Origin: Sepiola atlantica
Taxonomy: Eukaryota > Mollusca > Cephalopoda > Sepiida > Sepiolidae
Assembly (NCBI GenBank): GCA_963556195.1
Contig: OY744522.1
Coordinates: 35,176,483 to 35,240,482 of the forward strand
DNA length: 64,000 nucleotides
Reading direction: 5' to 3'
This document shows positions 1 through 10,805 of this stretch, one piece after another (the first letter of the stretch is position 1; each line of letters opens with the position of its first letter). The notes beneath the pieces are model-generated. The model did not search any database. It was not told the origin of the DNA and saw only the letters and a list, made by a program, of their open reading frames with translations. A program made the translations under genes and the position numbers.

Positions 1-250
1 TATTCATATTTATGCACAGTGAGGTTTTTCCCATTTGGCCTTATTCATATGCATGCCCTATTTATACACGGTGAGGTTTTTAGATTTGGCCTTATTCAGA
101 TGGATAGGCCATTTATGCATGGCGATGTCTTTCCAATTTTCCCATTTGGCCTTATTCAGATTGATGGGCCATTTACGTACAGTTATATTTTTACGATTTT
201 GCCTTATTCAGACAGATTGGGCCATACACGCACGAGGATGTTTTCCCTAT
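1..250. repeat. Degenerate minisatellite, 51-60 bp unit, about five copies
   Basis: The phrase TTTGGCCTTATTCA or a close variant recurs near 35, 86, 146 and 198, each followed by a GGGCCATTTA...GAGGTTTTT-like stretch. The copies differ in length by up to 9 bp, so the open frames that run through them are repeat artefacts. The array probably continues left of the window. Confidence 0.75.
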
Positions 251-1379
251 CTCTAAATATGATCGCTGTTGATTGTGAATTGTATAAGCTGATGTTTCTG
301 ACATACTTTAATCAGACAAACTGCTGATTTCGACGCTTTATAATTTTTAAATTAATAGATGTTCATGCAGAGTGCGACATGAATGTTCGTATAAACTGTT
401 GCATTTAAATTTGTTGCATTTTGAATCTTTTGGTGTTATTGTTTAATCAATGTTCTATTTTTCAGCATGGCTCTCTAGTATTTATGTTTTACAACATATA
501 ATCAGTCTCCCTTATCCTAAACATGTGTCCATAACAATCCAAAATTCTACGACCCGTACAACAGCAGAGAATCATTCAGGATGAAGACCTAAGAATATTA
601 ATTAGTAACAAGAAAACAAAAAATGCTTTCGGAGTTGATGTCTTATGAGGACTTGTTCATCTCTCTCTAAAATTTGTCAAGTAGTTTTGGAGACTACAAA
701 TAATCGACAGACAAAATCTGTTCAATTATGATATGGATTTCAGGTTGCTTGAAAAGTGCTACGGGTGGTGTTATGTAACCTAGATGGTTGGATGATCGGC
801 GACTAACTCAGCCCCCTTTACTTGGTTTGTCTAATGAGAAGGATGGCTTGACACTCATGTCAGAAGAATAAAAAATAAGACCTGTCAAAGGGTTAGGGAT
901 AAACTCACTTGTAAGTTGTAAAAAAAAAATCATTATCGTCATCACATGTTTTACTATTTATGTACGCCAGCTCGATAAGGCACAAACACTGGCTGGGGCT
1001 AATTCTCTATTCAGGCAATCTCGGCCTGTCGTTCAAGCAACCTCTGATTCCTATCATCATTCAGGCAATCTCGGGTCGTCAGCCTAAATTATCTGAAATA
1101 TTTCTTGTGGCATCATTGAAATAAAAAAATAAAATGGATTTAGTCACAACTTTCAGCTGTGAATATTATGAAATTGAGAGTTTAGTTTTGACAACTATCT
1201 TTTTAGGTCCATACCTAAAAAGATATTTGCTAAAGATAAACTGGATTTTTTTATATTCCCTCTTAAGCCTAAAAAAAATGTTTGTTTACTTGTTTACAAA
1301 AATGTTCAGACTCCCTGTCCCATCGCCGCAATGTAGCATCCTTGTGCTTGTTTTACAAATACTTCAATGGATTATGCTC
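251..1379. other. Unannotated AT-rich spacer
   Basis: No gene or transposon protein was recognised here. A short direct duplication containing TTCAGGCAATCTCGG occurs near 1011 and 1059. The rest looks like ordinary non-coding sequence. Confidence 0.4.
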
Positions 1380-1740
1380 CGATGAATTGGCTATTCTGGT
1401 GCCCCCTCGACGTAAATTCACTAGACCAACTTGACAATCAACTAAATCCCATTCATTCACTGTGGAGGTCCCCAGATGCCGGAGAGCCTTCTACTCAAAT
1501 AGCTTCTTTCCTCGTGCTGCTGGCCTCTGGAACTCCCTCCCTGCCCCCTGTTTTCCCGACGTTACTGACATGCAGAAATTTAAAACTAATGTAAACAGAC
1601 ATCTCGCTGCGCAGATCCCAATTTAGGTTGACCCCCCCAACCTTCTCCCCTCTTCTTTTTTCTCAGTAGCCCCTTACGTCTACAGTGGCGTCCTGCCTTG
1701 TTTGGGGTGAACTATGTTATAAAAAAATAAAATTTAAAAA
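1380..1740 (+). mobile_element. Non-LTR retrotransposon (LINE) 3' end, C-terminus of ORF2
   Basis: In one frame the DNA encodes a CRRAFYSNSFFPRAAGLWN-like segment, then a CFPD...MQKFKTNVNRHL stretch and a stop. This is the typical tail found after the reverse transcriptase of CR1/L2/jockey-like LINEs. After the stop come a short GC-richer 3'UTR and an A-rich tail (TTTGGGGTGAACTATGTTATAAAAAAATAAAA). The inverted stretch 28020-28360 is nearly identical, so both descend from one family. A stop codon near the 5' part and the missing RT domain mark this as a 5'-truncated dead copy. It ends in the A-rich tail at about 1740. Confidence 0.75.
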
Positions 1741-2587
1741 ATCTTAAATAAAAAAAATTTTAAATTTGAATTTTTTTAACACAATAACAAATCTGCATAA
1801 CGTGAAAGTAGAACCGTAATTAGAAAATCTTTGTAAAAAGTAAAAATAACCAATTTTTTTCAGACGTAAGTGAGAATAGTAAAAAAGAAAATACCAGTCA
1901 AACTGTCCCCTTAAGTTTGAAGGAAAAAGTTTGTTTACTTTTTAGTACGCGCGTTTGATTTTTTAAAAATAGTAAATGAAAATTATTTCCCAAAAAAAAC
2001 AAGCAGTCGTCGATAATGACTGCTTGTTTTTTAAAGAAAAGTTTAAGAAAACAGTTTATTTGTGTTATTGTGCATTTTTTAGTTATTGTGTTAAGAAATT
2101 TCAAATTTTAAAGAAAACAGTTATTTGTTTTTAATTAAGATTTAGTCCGAACATTTTTGTAAGGAGTAAACAAACCATTTTTTTTTTTCAGCTTTAAGAG
2201 GAAATATTAATATTTTGGAAAATTTATTTTCTTTGCCATTTAGCAGTGTCGGAGGGGAGTGGGGAGGTCAACTTATTGCCATTATATATCAGTCTTGCCT
2301 TGTTCCTTTACCTATCATCATCATCATCATCATCATCATCGTCATCATCGTCGTTACTAGAGAAAGGTCGAGTTATCCCGGACACTGTCTGTAAAAGATA
2401 CAGACGTAAAAAAATCATTTTGAAGGAAAATATTGAATAAAAAAACGACGAGAAAGGCCTTCAAAGAAAAAAGTTAAAAACCAGAGTTTTTTAAACAAAA
2501 ATTATTAGGGTGAAGAAAAGCCCAAAGATTTATAACCCAATACGGTTTAAAAGAAAAGTGAAGAAATTGTCCCTGAGAGAACTTTTA
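1741..2587. other. AT-rich spacer with a short hairpin and an ATC microsatellite
   Basis: A hairpin lies at 1996-2030: AAAACAAGCAGTC, an 8-nt loop, then GACTGCTTGTTTT. An (ATC)n tract lies at about 2305-2352 and explains a poly-Ser reading frame. The segments near 1815-1880 and 2110-2195 look like diverged copies of each other. No coding region is supported. Confidence 0.45.
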
Positions 2588-4050
2588 TAAAAGAATTCCC
2601 GGGCATTTTTAACAAGAGCCAACAAAACAAAAAAAGGGGTGAAAAAACAAAACAAATATACAACAAATAAATGTTACCAAAAGCAAGATAAATTACTCTT
2701 CTATCTACCTGGATAAGTTTTTTGTGTTTTAATTTATTTTAAAAAGTTTTTTTTAGTTCAATATAGAACTAACGTCAACTTTGGTACATTAGAACGAAAA
2801 GAAAAATGGCTGACATTTGTGACCGACGCCACAACTGGTCAGGGGATATATGTGCGACCTTTCTTTCTTTGTTGACTCAGCCCTTCTTCGTCACTGAAGT
2901 AGAGAAGAGGGGGTGATCTCGTGGGAGTACGTTGCCCGAAGATTCCAGCCAATCAAGGACCAGCAGGTCAGCTTGACCACGCAAGATTTGACTCCCTATA
3001 AAAGAAGGCACACATTTCCTTTCTCTTTCTTTTTCCTTCTGTTTGCTTGCAGAACGCACGCAGAGGAGATCGTCGACACTCCGCCCCCCACCGGCTCGAG
3101 GTGGGGGAGGCAAAAAGGTAACCTCTTTTAATTCCTACCAAGAATAGTGAACTCATTTCAGTTGCCACACAAAAATACATCACATACACCACTTTTACAA
3201 ACATGAACTTACAAGCAGAACTGTCGCACCCCTTAAGAATATGAACTCTACAAATGTCTTAGTCAAATAAATTGTTTTGTTGTTTAATATAAATGTTTTT
3301 CTCTTAATTATTAATTTTATAAAATACCATTCTTGTGTGTTTAGCTTTCTTATTCCTTCATTTTCTTTTTAATATAATTTTAGATGATAATAATGTTTTT
3401 TTTCTTTCCCTTTGTTTGTTTCAATCTATTAATTATATCCACACATGGTTCGGCCACTTCGACCAATCCACACGTGGTCGGGCCACGTTCAAACAGTGGG
3501 AAGGACATGCTGCTACAAAGGCATCTCTCCCACAACCTTTGGTCGGGGGATTCATTCTCCCATAACCATTTGTCCGGCAATCCCTCACCACTTCGGTTTA
3601 TCCTTTGTCCAAAGAACTTTAACCCCGGTCATACATTACATGGTCACATAAATCTCGATAATCGCTCAAAAATCGAAAATTAAACAGAATCACAGCTAAT
3701 AACTGTCATCAATCGCGCCAAAATGTAATATTCAACCGAACTATATTTTTATTACCAGTATTTTTGCGTAATTTTCGACTTTTGAGTGATTATCGAGACT
3801 CCACATTTTTTCATTCTAATGTAACAGAGTTGACATCAGTTCTGTATTGATCAACAGAAAATAGTTCATTCATGTAAGCTGCTACAAACTAAAAAAACAC
3901 TTTAAAATAAGTTAAAACACAAAAGAATTTATCCAGGTAGGTAGAAAAGTAACTTATCTTGCGTTTGGTAACATTTATTTGTTGTATATTTGTTTTTCTT
4001 TTTCACTCCTTTTTTTGCTTTGTTCGCTCTTGCTAAAAAATGCCTGAATT
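2588..4050. mobile_element. TIR (foldback-type) DNA element, about 1.46 kb
   Basis: The sequence from about 2588 to 2797 is repeated in inverted orientation at about 3815-4050. Matching blocks include GAATTCCCGGGCATTTTT against a diverged AAAAAATGCCTGAATTCCC, and ATATACAACAAATAAATGTT against its complement near 3968-3990. The arms are about 85-90 percent alike, so the insertion is old. A second, inner hairpin (CTCGATAATCGCTCAAAAA at 3653 against the inverse near 3790) lies in the right half. No transposase was found, so the element is non-autonomous or has been gutted. The interior contains the promoter-like stretch annotated separately. Confidence 0.7.
2960..3120 (+). promoter_or_regulatory. 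Promoter-like stretch inside the TIR element
   Basis: A TATA-box-like CTATAAAAG (about 2996-3004) is followed by a 30-nt pyrimidine tract, a possible acceptor (TTGCAG), and a GC-rich block with the hairpin CCCCACCGGCTCGAGGTGGGG-like arms near 3087-3108. A possible donor (AAAAAG/GTAACC) follows near 3117. The GC content stands out from the surroundings. This could be a captured promoter with a first exon, or part of a retroelement LTR; the sequence cannot decide. Confidence 0.3.
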
Positions 4051-4331
4051 CCCTTTTGATGGAAAAGAGGATAGATTTTGGGCAAGAAAATCCAAGAACT
4101 TTTAACCTTTTGAAGAATTATTTGAAAAAGAGAATTCGGTTCGAAGCGACTTATTCAAAAAAAAAAAAAAAAAAAAAGAAGATATCAGAAAGAGAGGAAG
4201 ACAAAAAAGAAAGAGACATTTGAAGAATGGGGTGAAATATCTTATGTTATCGATCAACAGCTGTTAAAAGTTGAGATCTCATCAGGCAGAATAATAATCT
4301 GATCCTTCCCGTAGATCATATTTTGAAAGAA

Positions 4332-4375
<44 letters not shown>

Positions 4376-5054
4376 TATATATAATTAACGATAAGTGAAG
4401 TATCATTAAAGTGATCTATCGTGATAAAGTAAAACTCAATATGTTGAGTAGAGCAATCGATTTAAAGAAGGAAAGATGAAGATATAAAATTACATAAAAT
4501 TGATACAAATTTTATTACATCGAAAGTTCAGAGGCAAGGAGTTACACTAATCCTTAAACCATGGTTTTTCAAAGATAAAACTCTTCTCGTTAGAGGATAA
4601 AATTCGGTAATGTGGTATTTATAATAAATAAATATTACCTGTTCCATTTCACTTTGAAAATTGAAGAAAAAATAACAAAAAAGGTTGGGGATGAAGAAAT
4701 AAATGGCCGAGAGGGAGAATGGTAGCAGTATTGAGTAGCCATTACCGAAGACAAAAGGGGACGCTATGGGGCAGATCGCAAAATAGAAAAAGTTTGTAGA
4801 TTTGGAGAAATGTTTGTAGATTTGGGGGAAGTTATAAAAAGATTTTTTTACAGGGTTTCAAATAAAAGGCAGAGGATTCAAAAATATCTCACTTAGTCCG
4901 TAGGGATTCGTGTCTCCTTTTTGTGTATAGTTCCGTAGAATTACAAGTAAAAATCCATTGACTGATATTTTAAGTATCCAATTTGGCGGATCCGAGGCAA
5001 AGATTGTCTGTTAAAAGACGCTATGTGGCAAGGTTCATATCTGCCTTCAAACAC
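4051..5054. other. AT-rich spacer with poly-A and (TA)n tracts
   Basis: It holds a poly-A run at about 4156-4178 and a (TA)n tract at about 4331-4382. Nothing else was recognised. Similar AT-rich flanking text (TGATCTATCGTGATAAAGTAA and TTGAGTAGAGCAATCGATT) reappears near 50835-50885, so part of this is a dispersed repeat of unknown class. Confidence 0.45.
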
Positions 5055-5058
5055 CTGG

Positions 5059-5098
<40 letters not shown>
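5055..5098. repeat. (TA)n microsatellite
   Basis: About 19 uninterrupted TA units. A second tract lies at 5343-5364, next to a GA-rich stretch. Confidence 0.9.
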
Positions 5099-5101
<3 letters not shown>

Positions 5102-5208
5102 TACATGTATTATTTTTGTTTCCAATGAAACTCCAGTGTTTATAAAAAGTGCTCAATAACAAGCTAAGCTGTTTTTTAGTATACATTTATATTTATACAA
5201 ACATTTTT

Positions 5209-5323
5209 GGTTACATATGTGCATACATGTTTCAGCTGCACCCTCTTTCATTTTTTCTAAAGGTCTGAGGAAGTCGGCTCTCGAAAGAGGGTGCAGCTAA
5301 ATCATGTATGCACATATGTAACC
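5209..5323. mobile_element. Short foldback hairpin element
   Basis: GGTTACATATGTGCATACATG at the left pairs with CATGTATGCACATATGTAACC at the right, and inner arms AGCTGCACCCTCTTTC and GAAAGAGGGTGCAGCT pair too. The loop is about 32 nt. The loop and right arm carry CTGAGGA...CGAAA, reminiscent of a decayed hammerhead core, but stem II is not convincing. (TA)n follows within 20 bp. Confidence 0.7.
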
Positions 5324-5343
5324 AAATAAATAAAAATTTATAC

Positions 5344-5377
<34 letters not shown>

Positions 5378-5649
5378 CAGATGGCTGCAGCCACACTTTT
5401 TCCTGTTGTTTAAAAATCCACAGACAACTTCACTTATATCTATCATGTCTGCTTTTACTCTTATCGCTGTGTTGTTACCATGGTTACTAAAACAAAGTTT
5501 CCCTTTACACTAGTGTCATTGTTTTTATCTTCTCGGCAAATAAATAGTAAAAATAAATCCTGCCTCCATGCTAATGTTTGAATCACTTTTCGCTAATCCA
5601 TGAGATCCTCCCCCTCTCCTGCCTCTTTTCTTCAAGTTGCTCTGTTTTT

Positions 5650-5713
5650 TCTTCTTCTTCTTCTTCTTCTTCTTCTTCTTCTTCTTCTTCTTCTTCTTCT
5701 TCTTCTTCTTCTC
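5650..5713. repeat. (CTT)n microsatellite
   Basis: About 21 CTT units followed by a C run. It generates artefactual poly-Ser, poly-Phe, poly-Leu and poly-Lys frames on the two strands. Confidence 0.95.
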
Positions 5714-5809
5714 CCCCCCCCCTTCTTTCAAATATATCATACGTTTGTGGATATGTATTTTTGTAGATATATACAAGGTGTTCGAGACAAATTTGATAAT
5801 TTTTTTATA

Positions 5810-6445
5810 TTCTTTCATCTTGGTGAGGTACATCGGTGTAGAAGTGGCTACTATAAAGAAAGTGCTGAATGAGTATTTTCGCTGCTCATCATACAAGAAT
5901 CAAGGCCCTTACAAAAGCCAATAAAACTCCTCAACAACCGGAGACGGTTTGGTTTTGTTCAGGCCCAGTTGCACAATGCGCAGAACAACAGGTGGCTAAC
6001 CTACAGTCTGCACAAAGTCCTGTGTGTCATGAAGACCAAGTTCTCTCAAACTCTGATGGTTTTTGGGTGTGTTTCCAATGAAGACCACCACACATCTTCA
6101 AAAAGCGACTCAGATTCAATTCAGATAGCTATAGTGAGTTGCTATTCACTGTTGTTTAGTGCTGGGTAGAGAAAGTGACAGCAGGACTCAGTTCTATGTA
6201 ACACCTCAGGGAAAACCCAGAAGTGGCTGTCTGAGTGATTCTATGACTTCACATCTGACCCTCCAACTTGCTTGATTTTAAACCCGTTTTAAACTATGTT
6301 GGGGCGCAATTCAGAAAGACACTGACCGACGAGCTGATTACTAGGATCAAACTGATGTTCAGGCATTTCTCAAAGGATACAGTGAAGCCTTCCATGTTCA
6401 GATCCCACTTGGAAGCCGTGGTGAAGGTATTCGGCCAAAAATCCT
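5810..6445 (+). pseudogene. Mariner-type transposase relic
   Basis: Frameshifted fragments follow the order of a Tc1/mariner transposase. First comes a helix-turn-helix remnant (YIGVEVATIKKVLNE), then AQNNRWLTYSLHKVLCVMKTK and SQTLMVFGCVSNEDH, the region before and around the second catalytic Asp. Next is a badly decayed stretch at 6170-6300 where WQQDSAPCH would be expected. Last is a C-terminal part (LTDELITRIKLMFRHFSKD then FRSHLEAVVK). A related decayed copy lies inverted at 56577-57300 and another fragment at 48075-48345. There are several stops and frame changes, so it makes no enzyme. Terminal inverted repeats were not identified. Confidence 0.8.
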
Positions 6446-7825
6446 CTAAGAGAGACAGTTTGAATTTTGAGAATACATTAATTATTGGCCAAGATATGAA
6501 GCTTTTTCTTTCCTTTCTAAAAAGTGTCAAATTTATCCGGAACAGACTCTACCAATAAATGATAGCAAAATGTACTTAGCAGTTTAACATCATTGAACTC
6601 TGATCATCAATCGTAAAAGAAAACTGGAAGAATAACTATTTATTTTTCGATTGATCCCAGTTGGAGACACTTCTGATGATCAGTGATACCGTGAAACTGC
6701 AGCAAAGTGTTAAAAGCCGAGTACATTTTATGATCATGATGTTGCAAGCCTTTTATTTGTCCAAGATTTGCTGTCTTAATTTGATTCTTAAATGAAGCGG
6801 TTAATTATTCTGGGCTGGAACAAAAAATTCACACGCATACAGGATTCAAACCTCTGCTAAAAAAGAGGAAGATCCTTTTGCTGGAGTCGATTTTATCACT
6901 CGCCCAACAGTGGACCTTAACCCTAACCCTAAATCGACTTTGTACAGATAACTCACATCTTAGTGAACAATATGTTGTCTGTATATGCTCGCTTAAGTCT
7001 GTCAACCGACACTGTCTCTTTAGTTCCTCCAATATCCAGAGTAAAATACTTTCTGTTATGATCGAGCACCCGAAAATGACCAGAATTATGTGGTGCTAGT
7101 GGTGGTTTAACCTGTGAACAATTATTATCGATATAAAACCAACTTCACACGAATGTGAGACGTACCTTTTGTTCTCGGCAACATTCTGATATTCTTCATA
7201 GCAGGACAAATCCAGTTAATAAGACAAACACATTTTCGTAAGCTTCCACGTGAGACGTGCATTTATTTTTACTACTAGATAACAACAACAACAAAGAAGG
7301 GAAAAGGGTAGACAACTCTGACCCACAATTCACCTACAGTAAATTCGAATGTGTCAATAACAAGTACTGACTATAGTAAGTAATTTCAACAATATGTTTG
7401 TTTATTTACATTATTGTCTCCTCATATCTGTGTTGTTATGAAGTAAACAATAGAATCGATTTCTGACAATATGCAGAATCGCGACGTTGAAGAGATTTGA
7501 GTTTTCGTCCATATTTGAGTTTTATTTTATATTAGTCTTCTTGTACGATTGGTAAAACCAATGCTGGACAGGTACAACTCCTGCACAAGTCTGTCGGATA
7601 ATTGACCGTTTAATCTAATAATGGCATTAGCTATGCAAACATGAGTGTCAACCTAAAAGAACTGTTAAACATAACATAGATATATGCAAGGCGGGTTGTG
7701 GTCATTGCTTGGGTGCCAGCTTCGAGTTTTGCTAGAGCTTTTGCATAACTTTCATTAATACCCTTGGGAAAGGTATGAATCCATATATTCTCCCTCCTCT
7801 CAGCTATTGATTAAATAAATAGTAG
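6446..7825. other. Unannotated spacer
   Basis: No coding or mobile element was recognised. Two telomere-like CCCTAA units occur near 6917 by chance or decay, far too few for an interstitial telomere array. Confidence 0.35.
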
Positions 7826-8540
7826 GGTAGACTAGACTCTCAAGCCTTGGTTGTGCAACAAGTCTAGGAGAAGGAACATTCCAAAAATGACACCAGTCTT
7901 TCAATGCATTGGTTCCAGTCGTCGCGGTCTCTTTGTCACTATACTCAAGGAAGCCGGTTCAGGAGGTGTTAGGTTCAGGATTGCACAATCCTTATCTTCA
8001 CTTCAGACTCTCCGTGCAGACACCCTTACAGTGGGTATCCTTTGTCATGTATGTCTTTTGTTTTTCAGTTTTCTTATCTTTTTGTCTTTGCTGAGGATGG
8101 GGGATCCTACCGGATTCCAAACATTCACCTGCTATTCCAGAGACTCCAACCGAGAGATCTTTTTAGGATTCTAATCGTACCTTTAAGCGCAATTGTTTAG
8201 ATCTCTCTTGCACTTGGTTCGCCAAGTAGTTTTTGAAATTTTTTTTCATGAGCCCGATTACTCGTATGATTACTGGAATGACGGAGATCTTCCTAATATT
8301 CCAATCTTTCATGTCGTACATAAGACCTTGGTATTTAGTTATCATCTCCCTCTCAGCTGTTTAAGTCAGCATCATTAGAGACACTGACTTCAACTAGGGT
8401 TACTACTTTCTCTCTATTGTCCCTTATCACTATGTCAGGTTTAACAGTTCCGTTTTCTAGGTAAGTAGTTGTAGGGAGTACATAGTAATAGTGGATGGTG
8501 TATGACTTATTTCCAATAGTTATTTCTGGTATATGTTCCT
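7826..8540 (-). mobile_element. LINE fragment: C-terminus of ORF2 plus 3'UTR
   Basis: Read on the minus strand from about 8455, the frame gives KPDIVIRDNREKVVTLVEVSV, then (with one break) ITKYQGLMYDMKDW, SVIPVIIRVIGLMKKNFKNYL and a stop near 8175. This PDIV...LIEVSVP/KYQ/VIPVV layout is the C-terminal domain found after the RT in many animal LINEs. The 3' side (8160 to 7826) is non-coding. Parts of it recur near 43195-43320 (CTCAAGCCTTGG, CAACGAGTCTAGAAG) and near 27425-27470 (AAGGATTGCACAATCC), which suggests a shared 3'UTR. The RT domain is absent. Confidence 0.65.
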
Positions 8541-9960
8541 AGGACTTGCTGCTACACGGGATATTCAATTTTTTACACATGGTCCATTGGAGATATTTAC
8601 ACGTTGTGTTGCACTGTATGTATATTCAAACAAGTTTGATAAACAAAATCAACAATTGTTGGTAATTAATCCTTTCTCATTTTTGTTTTCTTTTAATACC
8701 AGGGTTAAAATTATTAAATGAAGAATGGAAATTATTTACATACTTAATTGAATATCTAATATTATACTTAATATTATTACTGAAATTAACTTAAGAAAGA
8801 GTTTGAGAGGTACAAAATTTTCCATGGGCTAATACTGTTGAGGAAAAATTTTGGTGGAATGACGAAGGGATTCTTGCATTTTGAACTTATGTTGAATAAT
8901 CAGGCCATTAACACTGAAGTTTACTGTGAGCAACTTAATCTAGTCTACAATAAAATGGATGAAAAGTAACCAAGTCTTCTTTGTTGAAAATATGCTGTTT
9001 CAACAAGACAATTCAAAGCCACAGACGACCAGATTGACGAATTGGATGGAAATTCTGCTGCATACAGATATTGGTTTGATCAGCGTAGCACATTGTTGGT
9101 CACCAATTTGACTCATTCAATGAAGTTGAAGAAGACTGTCACTAATCTTTCAATTCAAGGATAAAAAATTGGTAATTTGATCAAACTGGACAAGGATGGT
9201 CTTTGTTTTGAAGAATATTTGGTGTTTAGGAATAAATTCTAGCAAAATAAATCATTTATTTTTACATGGTGCAGAAACCTTTTCAGGAAGGGGAGGTAAC
9301 TTTGTTATTATATTTTCATTGTAAAATTAACACTTACTTTAAAACCGGTGTAACTGAAAACTCTCTTTTAGAATCTAGAACATCGTTTCCTCTTCCCGTA
9401 TGTAGAGAGGAAGGATTTCAGTATGTTAGTAGATTTTAGTTTTCTATAAAAGAAAAAAAGTTCATCTTTTCATAGTGGTAAGAAGAGTTACTTCCCCTTG
9501 GGGGAAAAAGTGTCTGTCTCTTAATACTCATGAAATTTTATAAGTTGGATAAAATGAAAGTGTGGCGATTTAGAAATTGTAACAGAGCTTTAAACAAATA
9601 CTTTCTGTTAACAATCAGGTCAGCGTCTTGAATTTATTTTCCCATAAAAAAAAGTAACAAATGAAGTCAGTGTCCATTTTGAAATTAAAGTATAACAGTG
9701 CGAAATGACCCCCCCCCCTCTCCTCCTTCCCATCGGTGCATGGAAATAAATAAATAAAAATATATTTTTCAATAATCGTGTTATAAAACTCAAGCTCTGT
9801 TGAAACCTTAAACTGGATTCCCTAACTCATTCTAGAATTTTTTTTTATGCTTTTCTAAATTTTTTTAAAAAATTGTAATAAATAACACTAGAGAGAATAA
9901 AGGGATGTAGTTATAGAAAATTTATTCAGCTATTTCTGTTGTACAGTTATACTATAGCGC
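8541..9960. other. Unannotated AT-rich spacer
   Basis: The stretch 8820-9250 has weak, broken coding-like text on the plus strand (for example near 8990-9160), possibly an old transposase remnant, but no family could be named. Confidence 0.3.
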
Positions 9961-9969
9961 TGCACAAAG

Positions 9970-10034
<65 letters not shown>
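9970..10034. repeat. (CA)n/(TA)n compound microsatellite
   Basis: About 8 CA units run into about 24 TA units. The same (CA)n(TA)n order, inverted, ends the sister palindrome's flank at 48774-48803, so the microsatellite is likely part of the mobile unit. Confidence 0.9.
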
Positions 10035-10036
<2 letters not shown>

Positions 10037-10146
10037 TAGTGTGCAGGTTCGAATGATTTCGATGGGAATCAGAGTAAGAGAGCTCAGTGTACATTTAAAC
10101 AGAGCATGAATAATTTTAAAGGGAGAAAAAACTAGACACACATTAA

Positions 10147-10206
10147 GGTTGTACGCATTATAACTTATTTCGACCTAGATCGATCTCATCAGATGTATAA
10201 CCAACC
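10147..10206 (-). ncRNA. Hammerhead ribozyme motif, type I (copy A, left arm, minus strand)
   Basis: On the minus strand CTGATGA corresponds to 10192-10186 and GAAA to 10171-10168. Stem II is GATC/GGTC, fully paired with one wobble. Stem III is again 3 bp. H17 is the A complementary to 10159. Stem I uses CAT/ATG next to the core and GGTTG/CAACC outside (10205-10201 with 10151-10147). All core nucleotides match the consensus. Confidence 0.8.
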
Positions 10207-10285
10207 GCATTCAGAACATGAATGATGAGAAAATGCTGCTTTAAAAATGATGGTAGCATTTTCTCATCATTCATGTTCTGAATGC

Positions 10286-10345
10286 GGTTGGTCATACATC
10301 TGATGAGACCGATCTAGATCGAAATAAGTTATAATGCGTACAACC
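10286..10345 (+). ncRNA. Hammerhead ribozyme motif, type I, short stem III (copy A, right arm)
   Basis: Conserved core CTGATGA is at 10300-10306 and GAAA at 10321-10324. Stem II is GACC/GATC (10307-10310 with 10317-10320) with a 6-nt loop and one C-A mismatch. Stem III is three base pairs (10324-10326 with 10330-10332) with a 3-nt loop. The cleavage dinucleotide is UA, with the cut predicted after 10333. Stem I is CAT/ATG (10297-10299 with 10334-10336), an internal loop, then GGTTG/CAACC (10286-10290 with 10341-10345). A very short stem III is known from hammerheads in Penelope-like elements and small animal retrozymes. The fold is read by eye, and activity is untested. Confidence 0.8.
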
Positions 10346-10350
10346 CTAAT

Positions 10351-10528
10351 GTGTGTTTTGTTTTTTTCCCTTTAAAATTTATATATATATATATATATTT
10401 ATTTATATGAAAACCCAAAATTGTTTATAAGTTCATCAACTTCCAAGACTTTCTTAAGATAACCAATTTGAAAAAAAAACCCATAGAAGTTAAAATTCGA
10501 AATACGTGCTACATCTATGATGTGAATA
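10351..10528. repeat. (TA)n plus a decayed foldback fragment
   Basis: A (TA)n tract at 10380-10401 is followed by TATGAAAACCCAAAATTGTTTATAAGTTCATCAAC, here in shortened description; this resembles one arm of the foldback at 20848-21340 (the arm with ATTCATCAACGTTTCG). It seems to be a solitary, diverged arm. Confidence 0.5.
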
Positions 10529-10805
10529 GAATGTTTGGTGCTTCTTTAGTTTCGCTCCAACATATTAGACATCTCTTTAAAAAAAGCTAAAGTAATGTAT
10601 AAACTTTGTTATGTAGTTATGTGGTAGCTGAACAGAAGACTGTAACATACACCAAAAATTACGCAAATTAATTCAGTATTTACTAATAAATTAAAACAAA
10701 AAAACGATTTAACACGATTTTATCTATTGTCCGCCATTTTTAAAAACCATTTTGGAAAGGGAGATAACTTAATTTTCTTTTTTTACCAATTTCGGAAAAA
10801 GAACT

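Larger units (their letters stand above)
10141..10350. mobile_element. Palindromic element carrying two opposed hammerhead ribozymes (copy A)
   Basis: The left half (about 10141-10237) is the near-perfect inverse of the right half (about 10254-10350). The innermost 31 bp of each arm are identical (GCATTCAGAACATGAATGAT at the left start), around a loop of about 19 nt. The outer part of both arms contains a hammerhead motif, one on each strand. A 75-bp extension on the left (about 10048-10125, with GAGAGCTCAGTGTACA) matches the flank of the copy at 48.5 kb. (TA)n tracts bound both sides (9985-10034 and 10380-10401). Confidence 0.85.

Noticed and set aside
5525..5924. Poly-Ser, poly-Leu, poly-Phe and poly-Lys reading frames
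   Set aside because: They all arise from the (CTT)n microsatellite at 5650-5713 read in different frames and strands.
6668..6705. CTGATGA with downstream GAAA near 6670
   Set aside because: The bases between do not form a stem II, and no stem I or III can be drawn.
6912..6930. CCCTAA telomere-like repeats
   Set aside because: Only two units, well within chance.
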